From NCBI RefSeq assembly GCF_004799035.1, contig NZ_MWIO01000045.1:1-41689 (forward strand): a stretch of DNA of 41,689 nucleotides, in the 5' to 3' direction. Below the pieces are notes generated by a model that was not told the DNA's origin, ran no database searches, and worked only from the letters and a program-made list of their open reading frames with translations. Source of the stretch: Rhodanobacter lindaniclasticus. GTDB taxonomy: Bacteria > Pseudomonadota > Gammaproteobacteria > Xanthomonadales > Rhodanobacteraceae. The position numbers and the translations under genes were made by a program. Shown in pieces: positions 7,772-15,024 of the stretch; position 1 is the stretch's first letter, and every line of letters begins with the position of its first letter.

Positions 7772-7981
7772 TCAGTCCATCACCACGCGCTCACCCTTGG
7801 TCAGGCAGTTCACGCATAGCTTGCTTTTCACATTGCCGATTGTGGCGGTCACCCATTCCCTGCCGGCACATCGTGCGCATTGCGGATCGTTGCGCACCCG
7901 TAGCTTGCGCAGACGCTTGCGCACCTGTTCCTGCGGGGCGTCAGGGGCGGGAGTTCCCGATATCAGGTACAGTTTCCGCAT
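7772..7981 (-). CDS. Small zinc-ribbon protein of head cassette
   Basis: This 69-residue protein has CARC near residue 38 and CVNC near residue 60, a likely zinc ribbon, and ends GERVVMD. The pattern CxxC-GRE-(10-15)-IGN-x-KLCV-x-CL-KGER recurs in small phage proteins between minor head and scaffold genes. It starts MRKLYLISGTPAPDAPQEQ at 7981. Role unknown; it may bind nucleic acid or a structural partner. Confidence 0.75.
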   Translation of the reverse strand: MRKLYLISGTPAPDAPQEQVRKRLRKLRVRNDPQCARCAGREWVTATIGNVKSKLCVNCLTKGERVVMD

Positions 7982-7993
7982 CGCGCGAGCCTA

Positions 7994-9100
7994 TCACAGT
8001 CCGGCTAGCTTGAACGCCTCAGCGTCGCGTTGGCGCAGCTCGTCCAGACTGTACAAAAGGCCCTTGTTGTCGGTGAACCTGTCAACCGGCAGCTTGCCCT
8101 TGCGGTACAGCCTGCCACGAAGCACGCCGAGCACGTCATCCTGCACACTTGCCGGCTGATCCTTGAGCCAGTCGGCATAGGTCAGGTCTGCGGCCACTTG
8201 GCCATTCATGCTTGCCCTGGTGCCGGGACTCAACCCGTTCAGCCGCATCTGCTCGGCAGATTTCAGCGTGAACGTAGACGTACTGCGGCAACCCCAATGA
8301 ATCGCGCCCGGACCGCTAAGCCACGGGTAGTTGTGGCCGATGGGCTTGTGCTCCAGCGTGTATCGCTTGCCATCTCGCGGGACGCACCATTGCAACGTCG
8401 TGTGCGAGTCCAGCGTACTCAGCCAATCCACCGACGCGATAATGTCCGCGTTCGCCTGCGCCGTGGCATTGCGGGCATAGGCGGCCGTGTGGCTGATCGC
8501 ACTACGCACCACGGTTTCAAGGTCAGCCCTCGGCTTGTCTAGTAGACCATCGGCATAGCGCTTTGCCTTCGTCCCCTTGATGCGCCGGATGATTTGTTCC
8601 GTCGTCTGCGATTCCGTGAAACCAATCCGCACCGCGTCCCGTATCTTCTGCGCCCTGCCCGATTCCAGCCCCTGCATCCACTCCGACAGCAACCGGCCTT
8701 GGAAGGGTCGCGCCATCGCTGCGGCGTGCACCTGGGCGCCGGATACGCTCACCAGTGGCAGCTTAGCCAATACCTCGGCAGGAATCGCCTTGGTCAGCAT
8801 CAGGATTTGCTTGGCGGCTTCATACGCGCTGAACTGCACCAGCTCCGTCGTCAGTGCCTGCCCCGTGGCCGTGTAGGCTGCGGCGTTCAGGCTGCGCACC
8901 TGTGACAACAACGATTCGAGCCGATCCACCGACCAGTTACTGCCGGCGCGATCAATGGCAATCTGCAATTGTGCAATCAGATCCGCATCGGAGCGATTCA
9001 GCAGCGCCACCATTTTCTGAGCGGCGTGGTTGTTGTAGCGCTGCAATTCCAACTGGTGACGGATTGTCACCGATTGCAGGATTTCGTTAGCGGTCGCCAT
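7994..9100 (-). CDS. Minor head protein, phage Mu F / SPP1 gp7-like
   Basis: The 368-residue protein lies directly after the portal gene and shares the TAATG overlap at 9100. Near the C-terminal third it has the family signature: WLSTLDSHTTLQWCVPRDG, then GPGAIHWGCRSTST, the Mu F morphogenesis motif (D-x-x-T...C...H-x-x-CRS). The N-terminal half is helical. It contains no internal TAG although it is large. Known role: a minor head component bound to portal and DNA, needed for assembly or DNA injection. Confidence 0.92.
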   Translation of the reverse strand: MATANEILQSVTIRHQLELQRYNNHAAQKMVALLNRSDADLIAQLQIAIDRAGSNWSVDRLESLLSQVRSLNAAAYTATGQALTTELVQFSAYEAAKQILMLTKAIPAEVLAKLPLVSVSGAQVHAAAMARPFQGRLLSEWMQGLESGRAQKIRDAVRIGFTESQTTEQIIRRIKGTKAKRYADGLLDKPRADLETVVRSAISHTAAYARNATAQANADIIASVDWLSTLDSHTTLQWCVPRDGKRYTLEHKPIGHNYPWLSGPGAIHWGCRSTSTFTLKSAEQMRLNGLSPGTRASMNGQVAADLTYADWLKDQPASVQDDVLGVLRGRLYRKGKLPVDRFTDNKGLLYSLDELRQRDAEAFKLAGL

Positions 9101-10566
9101 TACGGCTCGCCTTGATTGCCCGCATCAGCGTTCGGATCGGGCGGGTTCGGCTCGGTAGGCGTCAACTCACCCAGCGCCGGCCCCTGCGACTCAAGCTCGG
9201 CGCGGATTTCGTCGTCATCCTTCTCAGGATCGATCAACCCCACCTCGCGCAGCTTCGCCCAGAAGTCGGACTCCGGCAGCTTGCCGGCCTGTACCGCCGC
9301 CAGCAACGCGCCAAGTTCGTTGGCATCCAACTGCGCCTGCACAAATTCGGTCGGGATCGACATCGATGCCACGCCAGACACGTTCATGAAGTCGCACGCC
9401 CATTGCAGGGCTTTCGTGTACGCCGCGCTGACGTTGTCACAGGCAAGGCTCAGCACGCTATGTGCCGTCACGTCCTCACTATCCTGCTGCGTCGCGGTCT
9501 TGATCGCGCTACCCGGCTGCACCATACGTGCGCCAAGCTGTGCCATTTGTTGTTCTTTCTGATCCATCGCCGACTTGGCGAGGGTGTTGGGCGCGGCCTG
9601 CATGATGCCGGCCTGACCGTTGACCGGCAGCAACCACGGCGCACGGGAGCCGAGATAGATGCCCGACTTTTCCATGTGGTCGCGCCACGTTTCGTCAAGA
9701 CCAGACATCCACGGCTGCGGCTGGCCGATGAAGTAGGCCGAATCTTCGTAGTCCGCACTGTTGCGGTAGTGCGCCAGGTTCAACGTGGCAAGGTCAAGCA
9801 TCGGCATCGGGCCAATGCCCGGCTCGTTGTCTTGCGCACCGCCAAAGGTGAATGGAATCTCGCGCCACGGCTGGCCGTTGCCACGCTTGGGGATGTAGGA
9901 CTCGACGACAACCCAATCCTTCTCGCCTTGCCGCCAAATCTCGACGGTGTAGACGCCCTCCTTGAGGCTCAGCACGCGGAATTGCGGCTCACTGACCAGC
10001 CCGAAGCCGTCATCCTGTTCGTGCGTTTCGGCCAGCACGACAAGGGATAGGATCGTCTTGCCGCCCACTTTGGCGGTGCGCCAGTTCGTGATGGACTTCG
10101 GCGGGTATAGGGCGATTGTCGCCTGCGCACCACCGCTGACCATCGCGGCCTTCGATGCCGGGGCTTCCAGCGGCGGATAGTCCACCAGCAAGCCATAGCG
10201 TCCCGGCCCGATCGCCTTGGACACCGCCTGCTGCGCCTGCTGAATCAGCGTCACACCAGAACCGGTCGCATCATCCTTGATGTAGTCCATCGCGGGCGGC
10301 AACTCGATTTCCGGCCACTGACGGAACGCGACCCCCAGCAAGCCGTTATGCGTGCGGCCGACGAAGTTGGTGTAGACCGCGCGGGACAGGTACTGGTCAT
10401 ACCGCGCGCGATTCTCCGGGGATTGATCCGTCGGGTTCGGGCGCGGCAGGTACGCATCGCCCTACGCCTTGACGGCATGCTCGCCCGCCATCGCGTCGTC
10501 GATCTGCGCCCACAGCGGCAGCGCGTCTTTATACTCGTCGCGCTGGAAGGTTACGTCTGCGGGCAT
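9100..10566 (-). CDS. Portal protein (in-frame TAG at codon 35)
   Basis: The 488-residue protein starts MPADVTFQRDEYKDALPLWA at ATG 10566, overlapping the terminase stop. TAG at 10462-10464 lies between GEHAVKA and GDAYLPRPNPTD; the text VKA-x-G-x-YLP-x is typical of DUF4055-type portals, so the gene is continuous. Later segments (AVYTNFVGRTHNGLLGVAFR, YPPLEAPASKA) fit the family. A start after the TAG has no SD and would lose the conserved YLP region. The portal forms the dodecameric DNA gate of the head. The Asp/Glu-rich C-terminus is usual. Confidence 0.94.
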
Positions 10567-12005
10567 TAGATGGCACGTCCCATGGTCATGGTCATGGCTT
10601 GCGGCTTTCCAGCCAGCACGCGGTAGCGAATGGCGTCATACATGTGATCCTCTGCTGACGTATCCACGTCATCGGGATTGCGCGTGTCACGCGGCAACAC
10701 CGGGAGTTGTGAGATCGCGGCGCGGCAGTGGTCCATGAAGTAAATGGCCGGGTTTTCCGGGTGATCCTTGCCGGCCTCACGCAAGCGCGAGCGCAGCAGT
10801 TCAAGGCCGATCTTGCGCGTGCCCGGCGCCTTGTCTGACGCCTGCCAGCGCACACCAGCAGCAGCCATTTCGTCGGCGATGGTCGGCGTGCCTGGTTGGC
10901 TCACGGCGCTGATTTGGTTGTCGGCGGGGCCGGGCTTGGCACTAGCGATCCACTTGCCGGCAATCAGCGATGCCTCCCGCTCCACAATGCCGGTGCCCAC
11001 ATCGCGCGGCGCCATCTTCAAGCCCACGTTTGCCCCGCTGGCGCCGTACCATTCGTGGCACATCACCAGCGAGCCACGCGGCGGGCACCACTTGCTCCCG
11101 TCGTCCAGCACCGCTTCCGTGCCATCTGACTCGGCAAACCACGCCACCGCGAACGGGTGCGTACTGCCCCAGTCAAAGGACCGATCCACGCGCCAGCTAT
11201 GCGGCACCTTGAATCGCGGGACGACGACTCGCGGCGTCCAGACGTCATCCAATGCACCGCCAGCGACAATGTTCCAATCGCCATCCAACATGGCCCGCAC
11301 CAATGCGGGAGAGCCTAGGCCGGACAGGCGGTCGGCGTAGTCGGGATCGTTCTCCGCAAGCGTCGGGTTGTCGGTGAGCTTCGCCGGGATGTACTGGCGC
11401 AGCATGCCGCCATCCTCTTTCGGCATCGGCACGATCGTCTGCGGCGGGGCAAGGTCGATAAACGTTGCCTTCACCCAGTTGTGACCAATGCCGCCCGGAT
11501 TCGACCCGCACACCACGCGCGGAAACTGGCCCTTCATGCCCTGCGGCACAATCAGCCCGCCAATGCGGCAGCGTGCGCGCAGATAGCGATAGATCGTCTC
11601 CGAGAAGTGCGTCAGCTCGTCGATCATCAGGACGTGGATTTCCGCGCCCTGGTACTTGCTTACGTCCTTTTCGTACTGACAGTGGCAAAGATGAATCTTC
11701 GCCCCGTTCCAGAATTCGATGAAGTTCCGTGACCAATTGATCTTGCAATAGCCGGCTTCCATCCACTCGGCCAGCAATGCCGGAAAGCCGCTCGGGCCTT
11801 CCATGTGATTCTTGAGCAAGTCATCCGACAGGCGCCGGAAGATGTAGACCTGCAAACCGGGGATCAGGGCGCACCACATGATCGCGGCCACGCGCATCAG
11901 GTGCGACTTGCCACCTCCCGCTGCCCCGCCGTACAGAATCTCGGTTGCCCGCGACTCATAGGCGAACGACTGCCGGATGTGCAGCGCTAGATCAAGACTC
12001 GCCAT
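10566..12005 (-). CDS. terL: Terminase large subunit
   Basis: The 479-residue packaging motor has a Walker A motif GGAAGGGKS at residues 26-34 and a Walker B VLMIDE at about 126-131, followed by an ATPase coupling segment (VVCGSNPGG). The nuclease half begins at FDWGSTHPF, with further acidic residues near EDHMYDAIRY. It has no in-frame TAG despite being the longest late gene here. It overlaps the small subunit gene by 14 bases and the portal start by one base. It cuts concatemeric DNA and pumps it through the portal. Confidence 0.97.
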   Translation of the reverse strand: MASLDLALHIRQSFAYESRATEILYGGAAGGGKSHLMRVAAIMWCALIPGLQVYIFRRLSDDLLKNHMEGPSGFPALLAEWMEAGYCKINWSRNFIEFWNGAKIHLCHCQYEKDVSKYQGAEIHVLMIDELTHFSETIYRYLRARCRIGGLIVPQGMKGQFPRVVCGSNPGGIGHNWVKATFIDLAPPQTIVPMPKEDGGMLRQYIPAKLTDNPTLAENDPDYADRLSGLGSPALVRAMLDGDWNIVAGGALDDVWTPRVVVPRFKVPHSWRVDRSFDWGSTHPFAVAWFAESDGTEAVLDDGSKWCPPRGSLVMCHEWYGASGANVGLKMAPRDVGTGIVEREASLIAGKWIASAKPGPADNQISAVSQPGTPTIADEMAAAGVRWQASDKAPGTRKIGLELLRSRLREAGKDHPENPAIYFMDHCRAAISQLPVLPRDTRNPDDVDTSAEDHMYDAIRYRVLAGKPQAMTMTMGRAI

Positions 12006-12291
12006 CAGGCCGCGCGATGGTCAGATTGATGACCGGCGCTGAATTCTTGACCTCGCCGCTAAGCTCCGTCTTGATTTCCTGCGGGACTAGCTTCGTCCAG
12101 AGCTTATAGAACTCGGTCTGATTGGCGAGCGCCCATGTCTACAGCGCGCCCACTCCGCCAATGCCCTGAAACGCCAATTGCAGCGCTTCCTTGCACGCCA
12201 CGGTCGTCTTGTTGAGCGAACCCTTCTTGCGGCCCTTCCCTGCGGCTGGCGGCTTCCTGCGTCCACTAGCGCTCACTTGTTTACTGTCCAT
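11992..12291 (-). CDS. Terminase small subunit-like protein (in-frame TAG at codon 51)
   Basis: The 99-residue protein starts MDSKQVSASGRRKPPAAGKG at ATG 12291. TAG at 12139-12141 separates FQGIGGVGAL from TWALANQTEFYKLWTKLVP. The joined text GGV-x-x-L-x-x-WA-x-x-N-x-TEFYKLW-x-x-L-P is a recognisable terminase small subunit/DUF signature found directly before terL in many siphoviruses. It ends at TGA 11992, inside the start of terL. The basic N-terminus probably binds DNA. A conventional stop at the TAG would remove the conserved half. Confidence 0.9.
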
Positions 12292-12324
12292 ACGTCACCT
12301 CGAACGGCCCTGCCGTCGATGCAC

Positions 12325-12339
12325 TGACCTCGGGTCAGC
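12325..12339. other. Short perfect hairpin before the terminase genes
   Basis: CTGACC-TCG-GGTCAG is a six-pair stem with a three-base loop in the 66-base gap between the terminase small subunit and the gene before it. The repeat GAACGGCCCT flanks it at about 12303 and 12349. It is not followed by a T run. It may be a packaging or regulatory site; the function is not shown. Confidence 0.35.
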
Positions 12340-12357
12340 GTGTTACTTGAACGGCCC

Positions 12358-12633
12358 TCATGCGAGCCTCATCGTCCCGCCGCATTCGGTGCATAGCACC
12401 GGCAGCGTATGCCCCATGTCGGTCTCGCCGCAGAATGTGAAGAACTGGCCGCCAGCGAGTGCCCTTCTGCAACCCTTTCGCGCGCGCGGCGGATCGGTCA
12501 GCTTGGACACCAGCTCACGTAGCCGTGCCTTGTCACCGCCGTATGTGATCCGGCCATCGTCGCCCATGCGGATCAGGGCCACGGTGTGCGATGTGGCGGG
12601 GGGCGTAGGCAACGATCCCGCACTGGAAGTCAC
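12358..12633 (-). CDS. Hypothetical cysteine-containing protein
   Basis: The frame ends at TGA 12358. The GTG at 12633 overlaps the stop of the HNH gene and gives 91 residues; an internal ATG at about 12567 would give a shorter form. The C-terminal FCGETDMGHTLPVLCTECGG contains C-x(n)-CxxC, perhaps a zinc site. A longer reading overlaps the HNH gene heavily and is unlikely. Function unknown. Confidence 0.5.
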   Translation of the reverse strand: MTSSAGSLPTPPATSHTVALIRMGDDGRITYGGDKARLRELVSKLTDPPRARKGCRRALAGGQFFTFCGETDMGHTLPVLCTECGGTMRLA

Positions 12634-12869
12634 GACGGCATCTTGTTGTTCTTGCGTCGATTGATGCTCGCCGGAATTACCCGAAGATTCCACGGGACGT
12701 GTAGGCCGCATACGGTCTCTCCAAGTAACGGGTATAGATGATCGACCTCGTGTTTTATGCCAGTGCAATCGGTAACCCGCTGCGCCATTCGATAGAAAGC
12801 TCTCATCGCATCACGATCCGCTCTGCTCACCCATGGTGGGCACGCGCCGATCTTCTGCGCTTTCCTCAT
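12630..12869 (-). CDS. HNH endonuclease domain protein
   Basis: From ATG 12869, which has a strong AGGAGG seven bases upstream, the frame encodes 79 residues with the HNH core KHEVDHLYPLLGETVCGLHV followed by PWNLRVIPASINRRKNNK, the beta-beta-alpha-metal motif (His-Asp, Asn, Asn-x-K) of phage HNH nucleases. HNH proteins near terminase genes are often required for packaging, so the position suits that role. The same frame upstream encodes a zinc ribbon (see next entry), so the full protein may be longer. Confidence 0.82.
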   Translation of the reverse strand: MRKAQKIGACPPWVSRADRDAMRAFYRMAQRVTDCTGIKHEVDHLYPLLGETVCGLHVPWNLRVIPASINRRKNNKMPS

Positions 12870-13226
12870 CGAGACGCCTCCTGCCCGCCCGGAGCGCCTA
12901 CGTTTGCCGGTTAGCGACCGCCACCATTCAGTTCTAGCTTTGCGGCGGCGGTCCGGATGTGCGAGGCTCCACGACTTCGCTTGCTTCCGGTGGCATGCCT
13001 TGCAATGTGGGTGCAGTCCATTGCTGCATTTGGCGTATTTATAGTAGTCGCTGAACGGCTTGACCTTGCCGCATTTCGTGCACCTCTAACAGTCGGCGGG
13101 GGTGGAGGGAATTGCACCCTCGTTACGGGTGTTAGAAGCCCGGCTAAGCACCTAAGCGCACCCCGTATCTTCCGACTGAAACAGCGGTAGCTAACAGGAT
13201 TGGTTGCTCACGTTTTGGTCATTCAT
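12870..13226 (-). other. In-frame upstream zinc-ribbon extension of the HNH gene, crossing three TAG codons and the tRNA
   Basis: Upstream of ATG 12869 the frame stays free of TAA and TGA to an ATG at 13226 that overlaps the stop of the preceding small gene (ATGAATGA). The part nearest the HNH core encodes RCTKCGKVKPFSDYYKYAKC and then HPHCKACHRKQAKSW, a four-cysteine zinc ribbon as found in the HNH protein at 19166-19747. TAG codons occur at 13086-13088, 13152-13154 and 13191-13193. The tRNA (13095-13165) lies inside this frame. Either the HNH protein is read through all three TAGs, or the tRNA replaced the original gene start. I cannot decide between them. Confidence 0.55.
13095..13165 (-). 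tRNA. Suppressor tRNA, anticodon CTA (reads UAG)
   Basis: On the minus strand a cloverleaf can be drawn. Acceptor: CGGGGTG (13159-13165) with CACCCCC (13098-13104), six G-C/A-T pairs and a C1-C72 mismatch. T arm: GAGGG-TGCAATT-CCCTC. Anticodon arm: CGGGC-TTCTAAC-ACCCG, four pairs plus a C-A mismatch next to the loop, anticodon CTA at 13133-13135 with the usual T33. D arm is weak (GCT/AGC or CTTA/TTAG) with GG in the loop. Discriminator G73; CCA is not encoded. G73, the unpaired 1-72 position, G2-C71, G3-C70 and U35 agree with glutaminyl-tRNA synthetase identity, so glutamine is favoured by inference. It lies in the late operon between lysis and terminase genes. Confidence 0.85.
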
Positions 13227-13293
13227 CGCCACTCCCCATCATCTTGCGCCCTAGCGCCGCGTGCAGTTCCTCGCGCTGGTCGAATTCAGTCAT
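13219..13293 (-). CDS. Very small protein (24 residues)
   Basis: The frame ATG 13293 to TGA 13219 encodes MTEFDQREELHAALGRKMMG plus four residues. Its start overlaps the end of the preceding gene by eight bases and its stop overlaps ATG 13226, the coupling pattern seen across this operon. Too short to assign. Confidence 0.45.
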   Translation of the reverse strand: MTEFDQREELHAALGRKMMGSGDE

Positions 13294-13501
13294 CATCCCT
13301 CCTCGCCCAAACCTGCCCGCGCCGATGGCTCACCATCAGATCGTCGTAAGCGTTCGGCGGGATGGCCCTGCGGTTGCGCGTCGGGATGCCCGTCTCGGCG
13401 ATCGCGTCGTCTGCCATTGCCAACTCCCGCTCGGCGCGCATGTGCTTGGGTCGGCGCATCCAACAACCGGACGATGGCTCAGTCCTTCGCGTCCGGCTCA
13501 T
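13286..13501 (-). CDS. Small hypothetical basic protein
   Basis: The frame encodes up to 71 residues ending NRRAIPPNAYDDLMVSHRRG then QVWARRDDD. The segment PP-x-AYDDL-x-V-S-x-R recurs in small phage proteins near lysis and packaging genes, in my recollection. The start is uncertain: ATG at 13501, 13459 or 13441, none with a clear SD. It overlaps the membrane protein gene upstream by 23 bases. Function unknown. Confidence 0.55.
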   Translation of the reverse strand: MSRTRRTEPSSGCWMRRPKHMRAERELAMADDAIAETGIPTRNRRAIPPNAYDDLMVSHRRGQVWARRDDD

Positions 13502-13610
13502 ACGGCTTCGGCACAGTCGGGACGATCTCGGGGGCTGTCGTCTTGATCCGGTACGCCAGCCAGCTATACCCGCAGACGATCGCCAGCAAGATCAGCAGGG
13601 CCAGGATCAC
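13479..13610 (-). CDS. Small single-pass membrane protein
   Basis: From GTG 13610, which overlaps the previous TGA, the frame gives 43 residues: a hydrophobic segment VILALLILLAIVCGYSWLAY at the start followed by a Pro-rich tail (EIVPTVPKPYEPDAKD). One N-terminal membrane helix is evident. It pairs with the membrane protein just upstream and may be part of lysis or membrane biology. Function unknown. Confidence 0.58.
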   Translation of the reverse strand: MILALLILLAIVCGYSWLAYRIKTTAPEIVPTVPKPYEPDAKD

Positions 13611-13723
13611 TTGCGCAGCCGTGCCCACGCATCGCGCAGCCATTCGCTGGGGTAGGACGCCAGCGCGGGGAAGAACGTGTAGAGAACGACGCAAGCGATG
13701 AAGCCGATGGCGAATGAAATCAT
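13607..13723 (-). CDS. Small membrane protein
   Basis: ATG 13723 to TGA 13607 encodes 38 residues, MISFAIGFIACVVLYTFFPA then a polar tail SYPSEWLRDAWARLRK. The N-terminal helix is a clear membrane segment. Its stop overlaps the GTG of the next membrane protein. It is the last gene before the plus-strand pair at 13834-14223. Too short to assign. Confidence 0.6.
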   Translation of the reverse strand: MISFAIGFIACVVLYTFFPALASYPSEWLRDAWARLRK

Positions 13724-13775
13724 GGACGCTCCGAATTACTGAACTCTATCGTTTCGGCTATTTTGCAGAAAGTGC

Positions 13776-13804
13776 TTGACGTGTGACTAGTCACGATGTA
13801 ACCT
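13776..13804 (+). promoter_or_regulatory. Plus-strand promoter with palindromic operator
   Basis: TTGACG (13776-13781), a 17-base spacer and TAACCT (13799-13804) form a good sigma-70 promoter for the plus-strand genes starting at 13834. The perfect palindrome GTGACTAGTCAC (13783-13794) fills the spacer and is a likely repressor site. This is the only plus-strand promoter seen inside the minus-strand late block. Confidence 0.7.
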
Positions 13805-13833
13805 AGCTACACAGTCAACAAACAGGAAACACC

Positions 13834-14028
13834 ATGAACATCGCCCACCGCCTTATGGACCACGCCCGAATCAACCCCATCAGCGAGCCGAACAAGGTCA
13901 AGCGGGTGTCTAAGGGCGTAGACGGCAGCCTGCGGGTCACGCTGAACTCGGGGCGGACTTACAAAATCAGCAAGGAAGACGAAATGTTCCAAGCCTTCGC
14001 CGTCTATACCGTGCTGGCGGACCTCTGA
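13834..14028 (+). CDS. Hypothetical protein of plus-strand islet
   Basis: The 64-residue protein starts MNIAHRLMDHARINPISEPN behind CAGGAAAC. It is basic in the middle with no recognised domain. It is transcribed against the surrounding late operon from the promoter at 13776, together with the ribbon-helix-helix-like gene four bases downstream. The opposite orientation and own promoter suggest a moron-like or regulatory unit, expressed in the lysogen perhaps. Confidence 0.68.
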   Translation: MNIAHRLMDHARINPISEPNKVKRVSKGVDGSLRVTLNSGRTYKISKEDEMFQAFAVYTVLADL

Positions 14029-14031
14029 TCC

Positions 14032-14223
14032 ATGCCCTCAACCACGTCCGAACGCCAAGCCCGCAGCCGCAAGGCGCGGGCCAAGGCAGGCGGCAAGTCC
14101 ATCGCCGTTACCCTGTCGCCGTCTGCCGCCGATGCGCTGGCGAAGCTGCTGGATAGCCGCTATGCAGACAGCCAGAAAGAGACCATAGAGCGCGCCCTTA
14201 TTGCGGCGGCTCGTTACGCCTAA
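14032..14223 (+). CDS. Small ribbon-helix-helix-like DNA-binding protein
   Basis: The 63-residue basic protein has a strand-like SIAVTLSPSAADALAKLLDS followed by a helix DSQKETIERALIAAARYA. This beta strand then two helices order suggests a MetJ/Arc-type fold as in CopG-like repressors. The two genes form one unit, so it may bind the palindrome at 13783-13794 and repress itself; this is inference. Stop is TAA. Confidence 0.6.
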   Translation: MPSTTSERQARSRKARAKAGGKSIAVTLSPSAADALAKLLDSRYADSQKETIERALIAAARYA

Positions 14224-14224
14224 A

Positions 14225-14428
14225 TCAGTTGACCCTCTTGCTATCCGGTTCGTCCAGCGACTTGGCCGCCGCCCGTAGCAGCGCAGCCATAAACATTTTG
14301 TCGCCGTTCGGGCAGATGATGCTTACCTCGGTGCCGCGCGTTCTGACCAGCATTGCCATCACGTCCTGCCGCACATAGCAGCGGATCAGGTCGGCGGCGG
14401 CTTGATCGGTCAGCTCGTCGTTAGTCAC
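14225..14428 (-). CDS. Hypothetical protein
   Basis: The 67-residue protein begins MTNDELTDQAAADLIRCYVR at 14428, overlapping the Rz1-like stop as ATGA, and ends two bases from the plus-strand gene stop. No membrane segment or known motif is visible. Its coupling to the spanin genes places it in the late lysis region. Function unknown. Confidence 0.6.
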   Translation of the reverse strand: MTNDELTDQAAADLIRCYVRQDVMAMLVRTRGTEVSIICPNGDKMFMAALLRAAAKSLDEPDSKRVN

Positions 14429-14697
14429 TTCGGCTGCAACCCCCGAATCCTGATTAACTTGTCGTTCGATTCTTCAAGGCAAGCTTTAATTTGGATGACG
14501 TAATCCAGCAGCGTGCCGTTCGTCCACGTTGCCGGCATGTCCACGGCACATGGACGCAGCAATTCAGTGGGCAGCGCGACATACACTGGAACCTTGACCG
14601 TTACCGTCTCAGTCCTGACCGGCGCTTGTGAGCACCCGCACAACGGAATCAGGCACGCGAGCGTCAGCCCAAGCCTTCGCATCCGGTTGGCGTTCAT
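14425..14697 (-). CDS. Outer-membrane spanin lipoprotein, Rz1-like
   Basis: The 90-residue protein starts at ATG 14697 inside the Rz-like gene in another frame. It has a lipoprotein signal, LTLACLIPLCGC with lipobox LCGC, then a periplasmic domain with VKVPVYVALPTELLRPC. The nested Rz/Rz1 arrangement is diagnostic of spanins of Gram-negative phages. It would pair with the inner spanin to fuse the two membranes at lysis. No TAG is present. Confidence 0.85.
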   Translation of the reverse strand: MNANRMRRLGLTLACLIPLCGCSQAPVRTETVTVKVPVYVALPTELLRPCAVDMPATWTNGTLLDYVIQIKACLEESNDKLIRIRGLQPK

Positions 14698-15007
14698 AGA
14701 TGGCCCTGAGTTTCGCTTTCGCCGCGTCCGCTTCGGCCTGTTGTTTCTTCGCGAAAGCCATCGCGGCATCGGTGTAGATTTTCGCGTTCGCCAGGTTCGC
14801 GGCGCTCTCGCGTGCCCACTTGTCGTTCGCGGCCTGTAACGCCTTGATCGTCGCCTGATTGGCAACGTTGGCTTCGTGCAGCGTGTTCGCTACGGATTGC
14901 AGCGATTCGACGCGGGCCTTGTAGTGGCTCACGCGCCATTGCTGGATGCCGATCGCGAGCAACGCGGCGAGAATGATGTATGCCCAGATCGGGATGATTC
15001 GCGCCAT
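14609..15007 (-). CDS. Inner-membrane spanin, Rz-like
   Basis: The 132-residue protein starts MARIIPIWAYIILAALLAIG at ATG 15007, one N-terminal membrane helix, followed by a long Ala/Glu/Lys coiled coil (ARVESLQSVANTLHEANVA onward). This topology, and the Rz1-like gene nested at its 3' end, identify an i-spanin. An upstream in-frame start at 15076 has no support. No TAG. Confidence 0.87.
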   Translation of the reverse strand: MARIIPIWAYIILAALLAIGIQQWRVSHYKARVESLQSVANTLHEANVANQATIKALQAANDKWARESAANLANAKIYTDAAMAFAKKQQAEADAAKAKLRAIYERQPDAKAWADARVPDSVVRVLTSAGQD

Positions 15008-15024
15008 AAATGGGCAGCTCGTAG

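Noticed and set aside
10768-11340. 190-residue plus-strand frame opposite terL
   Set aside because: Shadow of the terminase coding sequence; Pro/Ser/Thr-rich without motifs, as expected of antisense in high-GC DNA.
12911-13117. Pro-rich 68-residue frame on the minus strand
   Set aside because: It is an out-of-frame reading of the zinc-ribbon/HNH sequence and of the tRNA 3' end; the other frame shows clear CxxC motifs.
13095-13165. Pyrrolysine tRNA
   Set aside because: Anticodon CTA is shared, but the D loop has GG, the variable loop is four bases and no PylS or Pyl biosynthesis genes are present.
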